From assembly GCF_003672135.1 (NCBI RefSeq), contig NC_039506.1, positions 5,890,001 to 5,954,000 of the forward strand: a stretch of 64,000 bases of DNA, written 5' to 3'. The position numbers and the translations under genes are program-made. The first letter of the stretch is position 1; each line of letters opens with the position of its first letter. The DNA comes from Ooceraea biroi. Its lineage: Eukaryota > Arthropoda > Insecta > Hymenoptera > Formicidae. Positions 38,434-53,580 of this stretch are shown piece after piece. The notes below the pieces were generated by a model, which was given only the letters and a program-made list of their open reading frames with translations, did no database searches and was not told the DNA's origin.

Positions 38434-41400
38434 GTAAGCGTTGTTCTTCTATGTTATCGCGTGCCATCAGTGTATTACCAGTTTGAATTGAACTCAAGCA
38501 ATTCGAAATTGCTTTATCGATCTGATTCGTTATAATCGATAGTTGTCATGTGTAAATTGCGTTAAGTTTGAAAATTACATATGATTGGTAACTTTTGATT
38601 GGTTACTTTGATATCTGAATTAATTTAGTTTTCCGTATTAAAAATGTATACAAAGTATACAGAAATTATTTAATTATGCAGGGCGAAATATTTCGCGAAT
38701 ATCGAGCATTAATGAAAACATTGATCTGCCAAATTTATTTTCCATTTATGCAGTTGATGCAACGTAATCTTTTTATTGACGAGAAACTTTCGTGACGATT
38801 ATTAGGACTTATATCTGCATCCATAGAGAACTTGTGAGGCTTTCCAGAAATAGATTGTCGACAGAAATAAAGACTTCAGCTATGCCCGGCGCGGTGAACT
38901 TTGCATTTTTTTATGCTATGTAATAACATACGTCACGTTTCTATGCACTCGAGAATGCATCGTTCTCAGTACGTACTATTTCACCTCGTTATCCGACGTC
39001 GAGTTCTGCTAGTTCTCTGTTTTTTCATTAGCAGTTGCTAGTATAGCTGTATTTGTCACATGTAAACGTGTTGTTTCAGTGGCTTTAGTGGACATGTAGA
39101 AAATACCGGAAATTTATAACTCTGAAATTAATGAGTGATGACACGCCGAAAGTTTGTTGTTTCATAATGTTATTTGAAAATATCATTTACCTCATACAAA
39201 TGATAAATTACATGTAGAGTTGGAAAATGTAAGGACAATTTTATGCAACGTTATTACGATTTAGTATATTTTTAAAAAAGAATTTTTTTCAAGTAAAACA
39301 GATTTTCTAAATTTCTCTATTTTTGATTATTGTGAGTTTTAATAACCTGCATATCTTTGCATATGAAGAATAATAACATTTCGGAAAAGGTTTGCACGTT
39401 TGCATTATTTCTTAAGCTTGGGAATTTTTCTTTATGAAGAATTATGCGTTTTTCTTTTTTTCGTATTTTCACCTGACTTCAACAACTGAGAAAAGCGCGA
39501 CTAGGCGCTACTGAAAATTTTATTCTCGGCGATGACGCGAAGTCATGTTAGGATTCTCTCATGGCGAGACGTCGCAAGACGTTCGTATGTGGAATTTGCA
39601 AGCTTATAATGGTCCGCCGTAGACGAGATCTATATTTAGCGCGACGCGCAGTTTACTTTTTCTGATGAAGCATTAAAACTTCGTTGAGCCAAGCCGGAAG
39701 CTTGTTCGGCAGCTGTGGATACTTTCCAGCTTGAAGACCGCCGAAGCACGATCTTAGTCGAGGTTATGCATGGCTAGTGAAACGGGTATACATACAAAAT
39801 ATGCTATGCATATCGTGAGCACGCTTGCTATCCGAATTGTTTTGAATATATTCTGCTTCAAGAGAAGAATATTTCGGGAACAGAATTATTTTATAAAATT
39901 TGATAATAATTGAAAAAAGAAATGTATATATTATTAAATTTAATTAAGATGAACCCTCAATATCACGTTACTAACTCATAATTTACCTACGAGTTATCTA
40001 AAAGCAATAATATGCCTCGTGTGTTTGTTCACGGTATCGTTATTTTAATATCACTTTCGCTTCGTGCAAACATATAGAAAGATTTCTTAGAACAATCGCT
40101 CTCTCATTCTCGCTAAACTCTTTCTCTATTAATAACCAGCCACGAGCGCTTCAGTAGGAAAGCCCCCCAATCGATTTGATCGCGATCCAATCCACTTGAA
40201 ATCGGCAGTACATTCGTCGGAGTACGAATAGCGGCGGCCGCGATATTTCTCTAAAATTCTGCGTCCTAGATAGGATCGGTTCCAAATGTTTTTTAGGGAC
40301 TGTGACAATTCATCGTAAAAAGAGATGCAGAAATCTGGGACACTGCATGATTGAATTTCCCGAATTAAATCTGCGTATAAACTGCGTGTAAGTTTTTACT
40401 TTTCCAGACTTTCAATTGTCTATCAATTTGAACTTTTCTGTGCACATTGATATTCAAAGCGTGAAATTATGCTTGAAGAAACCATTACCATACCTACGAT
40501 TAGATTACCTATTTTTTTTCGTAGAGCTCAATGTTGAATGATAAATCGAAAACCATGGAGTCCAAAGGGAGTCCGTACTTGTTTAACGAAACAAGCTATT
40601 GTCTCACAGCGGGAAAACTAACACCACGATATTTGCATCCCGCGGTGCATTATGCACGACGCATAGTGCGCTTTCCTTTGCAAGTGGAATAATATTTCTG
40701 TCCGTACAAATGCGTGCGACATAAATTCCACCATCATTTGTAAGAGCCTTTGCTTAACAATACATTTTACACACACGCTACATGAAAAATAACTGTGAAA
40801 TATAAAGCATCATTGTTTTTCTCACAAAAGTCGAATTCCTATATATTTTTTAAAGAATATTTTTTCCTAAAAGATAAACATAAATGTAGTACGCGTATGA
40901 GAAAAACGTTGCATTTTCAACAGCTTTTTTTCATACTTTCTTGTGCTTGAGCCTATTTCATCGTTTCCGAATATTATTTCGGTTCTTTACCAGCTACACT
41001 TCTCCTGTCCGTTATTGAATAGCCAAGTCGATAAAGTCAGTCACGCAAAAATGATCCAACTTTATGACGTATAGCGGTCGCGTCCACGTGAAACCGCTTT
41101 TTAAAACCGCTACTTTTATTCTGGATATCGACAGCAACAGTGGCAGTGTCCTCGGAATACGAGGACGACCACTATTGCACCACCTGCATTGGAATGGAGC
41201 GTGAATAGCATATCACGTGCTACTAGTATCGATTTTTTCTCCAAAAAGAACTCTACCGCATGATAATAGCGTCGAAGTCATTAACTCTGCACTTGTACCA
41301 AATATATAAATTGTTTCCGATTATTCATACTTTTTTTTATAATGTGTAAAGAACAATATTTTCTCGATTTCAGATATTAGCATTTTAATCTTATACACAT

Positions 41401-44400
41401 GAACGAAAATATGAAAAACAGGCCGCATGTAAATCGTAGAAAATGCAAAAATCTTGAAGATCTCAGATAGTTGAACAGTTAATGAACAACAACTTTATTC
41501 GATTAAACCTATAAATCTTTTCTTATGTACTTAATGGTCAAAACAATTATGCAGATTAAGCAAATTGATTGGTTATTTACGCGTCGTTAATTCTCGTTGG
41601 TATTTTCCTGGGAGACTTAGAAAACTTCAATTCAGTTTAATCCTGCCATACAACTTTCTGGGCGATTTGTTCTATCGACTGCTTGCGCAATTCCAAAGTT
41701 TTCCTTGTATCGACGACACAGCAGACTTTTACGATGATATCTCCGAAATCGCGAAAAATCCTCGGGATTTACGACATTTAAGAGCTTTCCTCTCACACCT
41801 CTGGTTACTTCGACGAAAAAAAATGTTTCGAATGTTGCTTTTATATTTTGATGTGATTCCATGAAGTACTGCTTTTATAAAGCTATTTTATAGAGAAATA
41901 GTTGGAAAAGGCAAAGCAAGGCCGCATATGACGAGGCTTCTGATAATCGTACACTAATCCATTACGTCTATCGATTAGCTATAATGGCTTACCATTTTGC
42001 CGTATATAAGATAACTACGGCGTCTGCAGAATACGCCCTTCATGGAAAAATTACCAATTAACGCAGTTATGAGCAACCTGTAGAGCTGTCTCTTCGAAAG
42101 CCTGAATCTCAATATCAACCGGCGCATAATAAGATAAGACTGCGATAATAAAAGGTTTGATTAATCGCACAAGTATGAGAATGGTTACTCCTTTTGCAGA
42201 AATCTTTAGCCATATTGAAAAATTATTTTTTTAATGATTTATATTAACCACATGGCGTGCTGATCGAATTCATTAAACGTTATCTCTTGTCGCGCACTCA
42301 CACGGAGGACGTTCACTCGGTTGTTAATTAATTATGTGCTGCATTTCATCGCGTTCTGAATCATGACATAGAATCACATGGTATGACAGCGCACTACATT
42401 GACCCACATTTCCATCGTACATTTAACACGCAAAGTATGGGCTGTCCGATCGCGAGTTTTACACAAAGTTTTCTAGAGCTGTCACACAGTGTTCTGTTCA
42501 GCTACACATAGTACGTGATTATTTCGGCATTGATTTTAATGGTGCACGACCGGAATTTTATTAAATTAGACCGTCACAAGAATATGCAATTAAAAAGAAC
42601 AAACTCTTATTATCTCGCAAGGAAACTTTATTTTCTATAATAATTTAAGAAAACTTTAATTTGCTTTTAAGCATCAATTGTCAGCATAAATTAACTTCGA
42701 TAATTAAAGAGTTTTGATAAAAAGTAGGATGAAATCAGAGATCTTAATTAGTGAAATATTACTGTACTATGTATAGCAAAATACATCCGTGAATAAGAAC
42801 GATGGTATTGAATCATTCGAAGGGAATTCACTCTAGCTACGTTACAAAGCAAGATATAATGTAGTAGTTCGTACTATGAAATTAATATGCATTTATTAAT
42901 TATTAACTAGAACACCTAATAAATTATATCGCTGTTAAATATCTATCTAACTCTAATTACACGTTTTGAAACGAGGAACAATCGTTATATGCTCAGCGCG
43001 GCGAAACCGGCAGCAATTAGCTGCCGTTTGAAATCGAAACGACAAGTGGCGGGAGAAATGAGGACAAAGGTGGGATCGGCATTGTGATGGAACTCTATAT
43101 TGTACTTAAGACAGTTCGCGCGTTCGAGGGCGTTGCGTATTAATACGGAACCATTCAGTGGAAGCTCTGTATATTTTATAACCGCTCGTGTCTAGAACAG
43201 AAAACTAATTTCAACGAGAACTTATATCAGAGAAAAGTTCCTCTTGGTTTTTCGAGCTTGCACACAGTACGCTAGAGCTCTTGCCTCGTTTGCCAAAACA
43301 ATGATCTGTGCACCACCAAAAAGTATATTCAAATTATAATTCGAAATTCTTTAATTTCGCGGTTGCGGTAACAAAGGGAAAAAGCTTTTACGTTCAGTAA
43401 CAGCAATTTTCACCAGACAAAATTTTTAGAAAAATACGTGAGTGCATAAGTGATTAAGAAATTATTGGAAGTACCAAAATGTAACGCTTACAAATAACAG
43501 CTATATTTCAGCATAAATTGTCATCTTTTACACTTAAGGTTACTCCTTTACTTTCGAATAGAATCTTTTATTGCTTGCAATAACGAAGCCATATTTCTCT
43601 CATCCATTGTTGAATAGTGAAATCAATAGAATGGTAAGTGTGCAGAATAATAGCTAGTAAATCTATGTTTGCGCAAAATGATATTTTTGGATGCAAAAAG
43701 AAAACTGTTCATTTATTTGTACTCTATTCATTCGTACATTTTACAATTTCAGTAGAGGAATTTACGTTACGGAAAATTAAACCAAATTGCATTATGCGTC
43801 CGCATAAATAAATTTCAGTTACATGTGATAAATACGATTTACCTTAGCGAAAAGGTGAGCCGAGGTTCATAATCGGTTCGAGATAGCATTTCAAGTTAGT
43901 AACAATCACTTTGTCGGTTGTCCTCGATTTCCGTCGCGTTACGCCAGTTTGAACCATGACCTTCCGCGAAATTTTTCAGGTCTGCTACCCAAGGTTAATC
44001 TCGGAACGAAAATCCCACACAATGATGCGGTGAATTTCCAAGTTTACGGCTGACGTGAAACCGATAACGACAGATAAGAAAATAGCATTGGAACTTTATT
44101 AGGAATGTTAATGATAAATTCTCCCAACATTTTTGGTTAAATAAAAAGATAACGTTTCAATAATTATAAAATTTTTATAAATTACAGTTTTATATATTTT
44201 TATAATACAAGGACATTTTACCGTCTAAACCACTTTTAATTAAAATAGATGAATTCAGATTTTTAGATTCACATTCAGAAACGGTCAGATAATGAAAAAT
44301 ATAGGAAATTCGCTATGAATTTGAACTTATGATAATGCTTTTATATTTATTCTTTCAAATTATAATAATTATTTTATTGTATATCTTTTTGAAAATATTG

Positions 44401-46492
44401 AAAATATAGCATAATCGTACAGGTCTTCATTCTCGAAATTTGATTACAGATTATGAAAAATTAGATTCGCAAATTATAAAATTTTCGCGGAGAACATCTC
44501 GCGCGGAATTTGAGATGATGAGAGAACGCTTCGCACCTCTTGCGTGGCGAAAATATATTAAAGGGACGAATTTTTACGATCGTGGAGCTAGCAGGGATCC
44601 CAGTTCCCATGGACCATTTACTTAGAAAGCTGCGAGGAGATTTACGAGCGACAGACGTACAATGAGCAAGGAAAAAGGAGGGAGAAAATTAGAAGGAGGA
44701 TAGCATTCGACGATAATGGACAATGTCCTGTCGTCGTGCACGGTGTCCCTGCATGGAAGTGACCGCGCTCGAGGACCTGACACCACTTCATATGTGATGA
44801 TGAGGAAACGCCCGATTACAACGCTGCTCCGGCAGCCGCGGAGCGTTACATTAATATTTCTGCGTGTACCAACGTGCGACTGATTATGTTGATGCACGCA
44901 CGCGCGCGTAGACGGGATATACCGTGTTGCCGTGCACATATTTACCGAAGGGACGGGGATTGAAAGCGCTGTAGGGTTGGATAAAGGGATCGACAGTGTC
45001 GCTACTCATGTCTGACACGTTGTAATGTGCATCAATTGATCCGTTTACAAGGTGTCTCGCCGACACCTGTAATTGTCATTTACAAGTGGTCTGGCACTGT
45101 TTGTTGTTCTGTTCGATAACGCGATGGCGATTAAGAAGAATAACTCCATATTAATCATTTATATCCTGATTTAATTATTCAAATGGATGGACATTCTGCT
45201 GCATTTCTTGCTGCATTTTATTCTGAAAGCGGTAATGTGAAACGGTATATGAGATTATTACATAATGTAACTTCTGTAGATGTCCTCTCATTTTTCGCTT
45301 TATATTTCGCGATCTATTATACGATGTCGAGAAACATTTGGTTTTATGATATTAAAAGCTATACAGAAAGTTTGTAGATTTTACGAACTTTCTAATTAAA
45401 ATATTTTTCCACGTTATTCTACATTTTTTCACGATATTATTTTCCACATTGTTGCAAGTATAGAATTCACGAACGTGATACATAATTACATCGATATTTT
45501 ATGTACATTCATTAAATACAGATATAGAGTATTTTCCACAATAAATTAACATTTATTACGAAGAACAAAATTAGCATTATGAGTGAAACGAGTTTATATA
45601 CACGTCAACATGTTTCATTCTGTCATTTTAATATATCAATTATTTAATTAACTATTTGCTGTAGAAGTGCAAAAATGTTTATCAACAACGTTTTGTATCT
45701 GAGACATTGTTATGTTCTCATTTCAGAAGTACAAACTCACGCTTTTTCGACAGCGTTTTCAATATACGGGAACGGCAAAGCCGCAATAATTGAAGAATTT
45801 TCCGAAACAATTATATTTGATGCAAAATAATCTAACACAATAATCTGATATATCTGATATTTTCTCTACTCTTTTTGTAATATAGCTTGGATTCATGTAA
45901 ATTTTGAACGAAATTGGAGGTGATGACGCTAATATAGAAATTTACCGCATTATACTATTTACAACACATATCAAATAATATTTTAATACACAATTCAATA
46001 AAATTAGGATATCATAAAAAGAATTATTTTTCTATCAATGATTTCATGGGAATAAATTTTATTTAATAATTTATCACACGTGATACATCGATTAAATAAA
46101 AAGTTGAATTAAAAGTATGAATTAAACGTCCGATCGGAGAACGCTTAAACCGGAAGTAGGAAAGGCATTAATGACCACTGTGCAACGTTTTCCCGAGGAC
46201 GCTTCGCAATTACGTAATACCAGCGGTTGCATCGCTCGTTTACGCGATATAGCGCCACGCGGGATCGATTGTTATACGGCTACTGATATGCAATCAATGA
46301 AAAGCGAAAGCATTGACTAGGCATCGTTCGAACCGTGAACTGGAACATGCGATTCCGCTTGGCGCGAGACAACGGGCGGATAAAATAATAGGTATCAAGG
46401 TACGCCACGTTACGATAATGTGTTAGCCGGTCGATTATCGAACGTGCATAATTCGCGCGTGAGCTGCAATGCTCGCGCGCTATGTATTAGAG

Positions 46493-46522
46493 TTCTCTCT
46501 CTCTCTCTCTTTGTCTCTCTCT
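46493..46522. repeat. (CT)n microsatellite
   Basis: About nine CT units, then TTTG, then four more, in the EEIG1 intron. Confidence 0.85.
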
Positions 46523-47582
46523 GTGCGGGAAATTGCAAGATTAAATCACGTATACTCTGGCCCGTAACTCCCGGCGACGTCAATTTAATTATCGCACGCG
46601 CGCGGTGTGTTGACTATGTACAATGTTAAGTATCAGCAGTTGTAACAAGAGGAGAGATGTTCGGTAAAAGTTACATAATTCGTATGAGAGACGAGTATAA
46701 TGATTAATAAATAGAATGTAGATTAATTAACGTGCGCAAGGGTACAGATATCATTCACCGCCCGCATGGAGAAAGAGTCATGGCCACAAAAAGAATGGGA
46801 TGACTAACTACTGAAAAAAATATAATTTTCTTCACTGATCCATTTGTTCAATCAAGCAAATAATTTTTCTTTTGCCCTTATAAGCGTGGGAAACTCGGAC
46901 TCTTGTTCCTGCAGTGGTGACTCGTCAATTCTATCCTCGCAAAATGACGACGATGATGCCGGGTTTTGAGGAACGTTGAATCAACCCCGCGAAATTGTTC
47001 GGATTCCGGGTTTCTTCGTCACGGAATAGCTCGCTCGCGCGTATGACCTCGTGAAACGAGCGTTTTCCGTGCACTTCGAATGCACTTGTCCGACTCTTAC
47101 GGTGACTTTTGCGTGCGTGGACTGGCGAGTAGTAACGGTAATTCATAAGTGGGCCGAGACTCGTCCCGAGAGCGGGCCCACCACCATTCCGCTGTGTTCT
47201 CGTCGCGGTCACTTGATCGTAATGATCGTAATGCCCGATGCTGCACCGTGTCGCCATTCACACGCATATCGTCGTCACCAGGAAGTCACGTGCCATGCAC
47301 GTACACGCAGAAACGGATGCTTTTCCGCGCGTGGGCGGCCGCCCGCTTCGATCACTCCCGCTTCCGGTCGAGCGTTTCCCGAAATCTCGAAAGATTCTAC
47401 ATTCGTATTCTCCAAAGGAAGACTATCTAGTTCACTATGAATGGAAAACTCATTATCCTTTACTTTACGGTAGAACGTTCGTACAGAATGTTGATAACTT
47501 GAAGAGAACTTGGTACTCAGAATGAGTTCTCTCCGGTTTCTGTGATTCTGAACCAAGGCTTCTTAGAAACTGGTGCGATTTT

Positions 47583-47630
47583 CGGGAGTAATTGTGTCTG
47601 AGTGTCGGGAGTAATTCTGTAATTGTGTCT
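47583..47630. repeat. Short imperfect tandem repeat
   Basis: The phrases CGGGAGTAATT and AATTGTGTCT each occur twice within about 50 bp, a local duplication in the EEIG1 intron. Confidence 0.6.
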
Positions 47631-50600
47631 AAAGCTCTCGGTTATAAAATAGTACCATTATGTGCCATTTCGTTTACAAGTGTAAAGTTATCAAAATGTA
47701 ATCAATTTATAAAAGAAGGAATAATATAATTATCTTAGTTAAATAATTTGATATATAATATTTTTAAAATACAAAAATATGTCAAAATTACAAATGGGAC
47801 TTATATTACACACGTTTTTATTTAAGAATTGAAATGGAAAAATCGTACAAATTTTATGATTAAAATTGCAAATTCTTTTAAGGATAAAGGCATTAGTGCA
47901 TAAACGGATAGGAAGAAAATATTTCTCGTGCTGAAAAGGCAAGATTACATGAACGTGCTTGAAATTTTACTTCATACTTGTCAGGTGAAGAGTGGGCCTG
48001 AAGAACACGTTCGGCCACTTCCCATTGATGGATATCGCTCGAAGAGGTGGCGGTGATCACGTTCGATTTCTCCCGTTTTCACCAACCGTTTTTCGCCATC
48101 GGGCCTTTTAATTAATCCGAAATACGCTTGTACAATCGACAAACGCTCGAACATTTCAATATTCGCATGTCACAAGTATCAACGAGAATATGAAACTTTC
48201 AAAACATGCAACAGTACGAAAATGATAATTCTGCCCATCAATGACAATGATGTTCTGTTCTGTTACAGTAAAAGTTGCTACACAGTAATAAGTGGATTAT
48301 ATGGTGGATTATAATTAAGCAGTAAGTAGATATATGGAGAGAGGTCTACATAAGGTCTACATAGGTTTAGAATTTAGAGCTTTAGAAATTTCTAGTATAA
48401 TACATAAAATATTATTTCTCGTCAAAGTTCAATAGCTTTGATAATCTCCTTTCTCACCGGCCATTTCATAGTGTACTTTTCGAGCTTTAAACAGTACTGC
48501 AATATGCTTCTCTGGAAAGTTTGAGAGTTTAGACTTTGGATATCCAAAGTTTCACGTTCACGTAATCATCGTCAGCGCCAAATCGAAATTTATTTCTTGA
48601 GGAAAAATCCACTTAAACTTTACTTTTTCTTCAAAAATCGTGCGATTCTTCTCTCAATCCGGATTGTACAGAAGAACTTTGCGGATTAACAGGTATATCG
48701 CTCTTTCAACTGTACTGTGTACAATCTACGATCCTCGTCAGTCGCGTTTTAACTTCGTCGAGCGTGAAAGGCTGCGAGACAAAACTCGTTATTCTATCAT
48801 TTCCTGTATTTCGTCTTCGTTCTCCTTCGCGATCTTTCACCCTGTCTTTTATTTCTGTCTCGTACTATGTCATTTTTCGATCGCTTCCGAAGCACCGTAA
48901 AAATTGACGGACGAACCCGCGCCGGTAGGAAACGTCGTTTCTTTCTTCCGCGTAACTTCCTGCCCACTTGAATATTCTCAACAACCGCGATCATTCATCT
49001 TTAGAAATTGTGACTGTGACACGGAAGTAGAACAGACATCAATCTTCACAGCGGTTATTCCATTGGCTGCGTATCACACTCGCTACGGTAAAACGACAAT
49101 TGTTGTTAAGAATTCGAGGCTTATCCAGCGATTCAAATCTTTGCCACAGATAGACCATGAAAAGAACGCAGATATTTTGGATAATAATGTCAGACAAATA
49201 ATTTATATTGTTATAATTTATCGATGAGAATAGTTATGTTCTATATACATATAATATCCATCTCACATTTCATCAAAAAAACTATGCAAATAAGTTCTCC
49301 AATTGAAAAGTCGAACGTGTACGCTATTCAATTAAGGTGTTATCAATTTGTGCTTTCCGCTGGCGGGCTGGAATCATGAATCTGAATATTCATCAAATTA
49401 TCCAAAATCGCGTCCTTCGACATCGCGATTAGCCAAAATCCCATTGTTCCATGAAGATTCGCGTCGATGACTCGTAACGCGCGGGTGAATCGCGATATCG
49501 AACCCTCGAAATTGGCGACTCAATGGACAGTTTGGAGATTCAAATGGCCGGTGATGGCCGAGTACACGTTTCCGGGAATCGAATTTCCCAGGACTCTGTT
49601 AATCCCTGTACATTCGAGTTCACGAACTTTGCCTGTTGTTTCTGATACGCCAAGTTTAACGGCCGTTACTTGCCTAACTAACGGCGGAAAATGGAGCTTG
49701 CTGCTTGCAAGCCGTTTTCGCGTTACCTTACAGGAGCAACCCGTCAAAAGTTTCAGAGAAAAATCGATCGATGCTGAGGCTTCCGTGAGACTGGAACAGA
49801 AAACTCGCGGCGAAGGAATAAGCCACTCTGCCAGAAGTCGCGCGGTTTACAGCTTCGTTCCGCGGAAGATAGAGCTGCGTCGGTACCGGGCAATCTTTTG
49901 TAAGTGGATCGCTATCTTTCTTCCGTCGAACTTCGACGCGACATCGGAGCGAGATGAGATGCTGACGATCGAGCAAACGGCAAACAGGCGACCTCCATTT
50001 TCCGGCGTCGTTAGCCGCGGGATAAAGCAGGAAGCTCGAGAGAAGTCGGGGAGGAACAAAAAGCCACGTTGATGAGTCTACCACCAGTAGTTGCAGTAGC
50101 GTGTTAAAGTTCGCCAGGACCCTCCACCAAACGATAATCCGGATTGCCGGCATCGATTGCGCGGAACGTTCCCCGGCGTTTTCTGTTGACCTTGCGCGCC
50201 CACATAAATCCGCTGAACGCGGTCCTCCGAGATAAATGGCCGACGTGAACGGAGGAAGCAAATTGCGGCAAACGGTAACCATTTGATTTCGCAGACCTAA
50301 TTAGAATAGAGGCAACCGCGTACTTGTAATGACCGGTCACGAACGGAGACCCGCTGAAATTGTATGTAGTTTGGCGTCTTAACTTGATTGCTTGATTACG
50401 AAAAGTTATGAAACGCGATACTAGAGAGAAACATGTAGCACGCGGAAATTTCAGAAAGATATTTTTTCCTTACGATATTCTCGTCATGCGAGCGCAGTTC
50501 TATAAGCGGTTCGTACTCGATCGTCACATTTGAATTGAACTGTGCGATCTTCAGCATCGATTGCAGTCGTCCCTGACCGATGCTTCCATCTCCCAAGACA

Positions 50601-51569
50601 GCCTTGGGTCCGTCGGCGTAAGTTATACAAACCGCGTTCTTTATTCAGCTCGAATCACGAACTGCATTTGGACTCGACCTGATGTTAGCCGTGTGTTTTA
50701 TGTCGCTGCAAGAAAGTGGCGACAGCATCCATGCCAACGAAATTACAGGTTCTCTCGAGGTCGCACTGGATTCCATTTAACAGCGGTCACTTTATCGCTT
50801 CTTAACTGCAACTGCCTCAGTTCCGCTTGAATTTGGACTAGCTGAGAACGGCGTTCTTTCAGCAAATCGTTCACCAAGTTTTCACGTTTGATCGATTCGT
50901 AGACTTGGTTTCTACTTATACACCGTAACCGTGATTTTCCCTCGAGATGTACGATTGAAACTTGGGTGGTGAGCTTCATCGAGTTTTTGTTACAAAAGAG
51001 AACTCGACGAAGGCGGGAATTCATATTGCACGTGCTGCCAGCAGTATTTCAAGGCCATCTCGGGATGGAAGCTTCGGCCAAGGTTGAACAGACGTCATAT
51101 CGTCCGATATGCTTCTGCAATTAGTTCACAAGTGTTGCTTCCGGACAAGAAAAAATTAGCTTAGATATTATTTCTCGAATTAATAAATTGGGTGAGAATT
51201 AAGAACGCGCACTTGCTTTGAAAAATTTCCTCGTGTATACTCACACAGGCTCAGTATGTTAATGCCAGATACGCAGCTGCAACACAGCAAATAAAAATTT
51301 TCACTTTTCTTCGTAAATTTCAGTATTCTTCATTTGAATCGAATTATCACATAATGTAATATCGTGTTATCGTATTTTTTCCGATAAATTATCGTAGTTT
51401 TGCCAAATTTCCTGCGTCAGGGAGGCTACTGAAGCTGCGCAAATCGCGTTTCAGGACAGTGGCAATTTGTCGGTTTAAAGAGCGTAACGTGTAGCATTTT
51501 GTCTTCTTCGAGAACATCCCACGTAGGACATTATTTAGCCGACAGTCGAGCGACTTATTGATTACCTGG

Positions 51570-51615
51570 ACGCACACGCACGTACGCATATGCACGCGTG
51601 CACACATGTGCACAC
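51570..51615. repeat. 46-bp non-repetitive alternating purine-pyrimidine tract
   Basis: Every step from 51570 to 51615 alternates purine and pyrimidine, mixing CA, CG, TA and TG steps (for example CGTACGCATATGCACGCGTG) rather than a simple repeat. This is strong left-handed (Z) DNA potential. It also contains several 6-bp palindromes. Confidence 0.75.
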
Positions 51616-53412
51616 TTAAGCTGTCACCCTCACGTGTCCGTACGTGCACGCGCGCAGACATGACGATACGATCGTTTCCGATGCATCTGATCGATAATCG
51701 GCTATATTTTATTCTTTCGTTTTTTTCTTATGTGACTTTCCACGAGCCGTTTCTCTCGGACTTAAACCGCAGTACATAACAATGCAGTACTATAATTCAA
51801 CAAGTATCCGCAAGTACATGAAGTAACGTTAGGGAACTGTGAACTGTTAACAATGTTTTCCTTATCTTCAAGCTCTTTTGATACTACCAGAACATAACAG
51901 CTGGTAAATGTCAGTCATACGGTGCGAGACCGTTTCATCAAGTGTAAAACATGTGCTCTTCGCCTTCCTCTTCGTCACTTCTTTCAGTGATGAAATATTT
52001 ATCACGTCTACGAAACGATCCGCATGACTTTCCCACGGGAACGTCTCTCTGTGTTTTACGCATTGACAAAGAGCACTTCTCGCAAAGTGTTTTACTTGTA
52101 TAAGGAAAGCGTCCATGTGATAAATCGTTCCGAGGGGAAGGCGTTAATAAACAATGCCCGATTCAATCTTCATGGCTGAAATGAGCTGCGGCATTTCTGG
52201 CAAGATTTTATGGTATGTCATAATACGTAAAGCAAAGTATACATAAAGTCTGTATGGGTGTACGAAGCACGGTTTATTATAAATTTCATAAAGCAGCCGA
52301 GATAATGATATACCACTAAATATTTTTATGTGCATGAAAGTTTTACAAAGGATAAAGTCGCGCGAGGAAAGCGTTGTTAATATCATTAATTGACTGAAGC
52401 TGGTTATGTTATTACTGTTATACTCGTTTTGTTTTCTGCAAACTTGTTCATGCTGAACGAACTGTGTTTAATGTCGTAAACGGAAAAACTTTGCCGTGTT
52501 AATGTTAGATTCAAATTTTACTTCAATCGCGATCGAAGGCATCACCGATAAAGTCATCGCGATGTCGTCGAGAATCTTCCGAACGTGTTAGGAAAAAACA
52601 GAAACCTTTTCACGCTTGCACTTGTTGCATTTTGATGTCAACGTTGTGTTTGCATCGACAAGTCACGCTGTTAACGCATGAACGAGAGAACTTTGTATTA
52701 ATTTATCGATTCCACGATGATTCTAACGATAGTGTCGAAGATATATTAGATAAACAGTAAAAGTAACCATGGATGTCAAGATTATTATTCGTTATTGTCA
52801 CAAAGTAAATTTCCAATAATCCACTTTTTCTCTTATTTGTTAGCATATTACGAAAAAGATAATCAAGAATAATCAAGAAAAGCTTGACAATTATTTCTCA
52901 ACGCTTTGCGGTGATGATTTGCATTTCGAGTATATTTAATTAAATAGATCTAATAAGTTTTGTAAGAATGTAAACGAAATATACAGGCATAATTAATGAT
53001 TGTAACAATTGTTGCACTGTCCAGATGTTAATTATCGTGTTCTGGTCATTTATAACATCGCACATTGATATAGTTCTGGTCGTCAATCATTTTTAATTGC
53101 CAGTATGCAAGATCTATTCATCCACGATACCACGATACACAGTCCGTGGAATTAGTATGTGTTATTTTTCTATCGGATAGGACATGCATTAAAGTGACGT
53201 ATGGTCACGCAGAGCAGTATAATTTCCGACGGCAAACCGCATTGCGTGTTATGAACTTTTAACTTGTGAACTTTTAACAATAAAACTAATTTTTACAACT
53301 AGGTCAAAATGATTATTCTTGGACTTAACACGATTGTATTATACTTAATGCAACAATAATTTATGAGTTTGAATATTCTTGGATATGGATTATTCCATAA
53401 ATATTAAATTGA

Positions 53413-53448
53413 TACACACACACACACACGCGCGCGCGCGCGCGCGTA
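53413..53448. repeat. (CA)n(CG)n compound repeat, Z-DNA-prone
   Basis: Eight AC units (53414-53429) run directly into about eight CG units (to 53446). The uninterrupted CG run is unusual in a microsatellite and is the classic Z-forming sequence. Confidence 0.9.
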
Positions 53449-53580
53449 AAAAGATGATTTATATTACAGAAAAAGAAACGTGAAATTTAAATATATGACA
53501 CATTTTTGTTAATAAATTAATAATTAAATTAGATACCATAGAAAGACGATTTGTTATCGAAAAAGAAACGTGAGATGTGA
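53449..53580. repeat. Diverged direct repeat beside the CA/CG tract
   Basis: Two copies of about 37 bp, at roughly 53449-53486 and 53541-53577, share AAAG-GATTT and then AAAAAGAAACGTGA. They are offset by about 91 bp. Confidence 0.6.

Noticed and set aside
49467..50282. Long overlapping frames on plus (201 codons) and minus (184 codons)
   Set aside because: Both strands are open over the same GC-rich island, neither resembles a protein family, and neither has flanking exons in phase.
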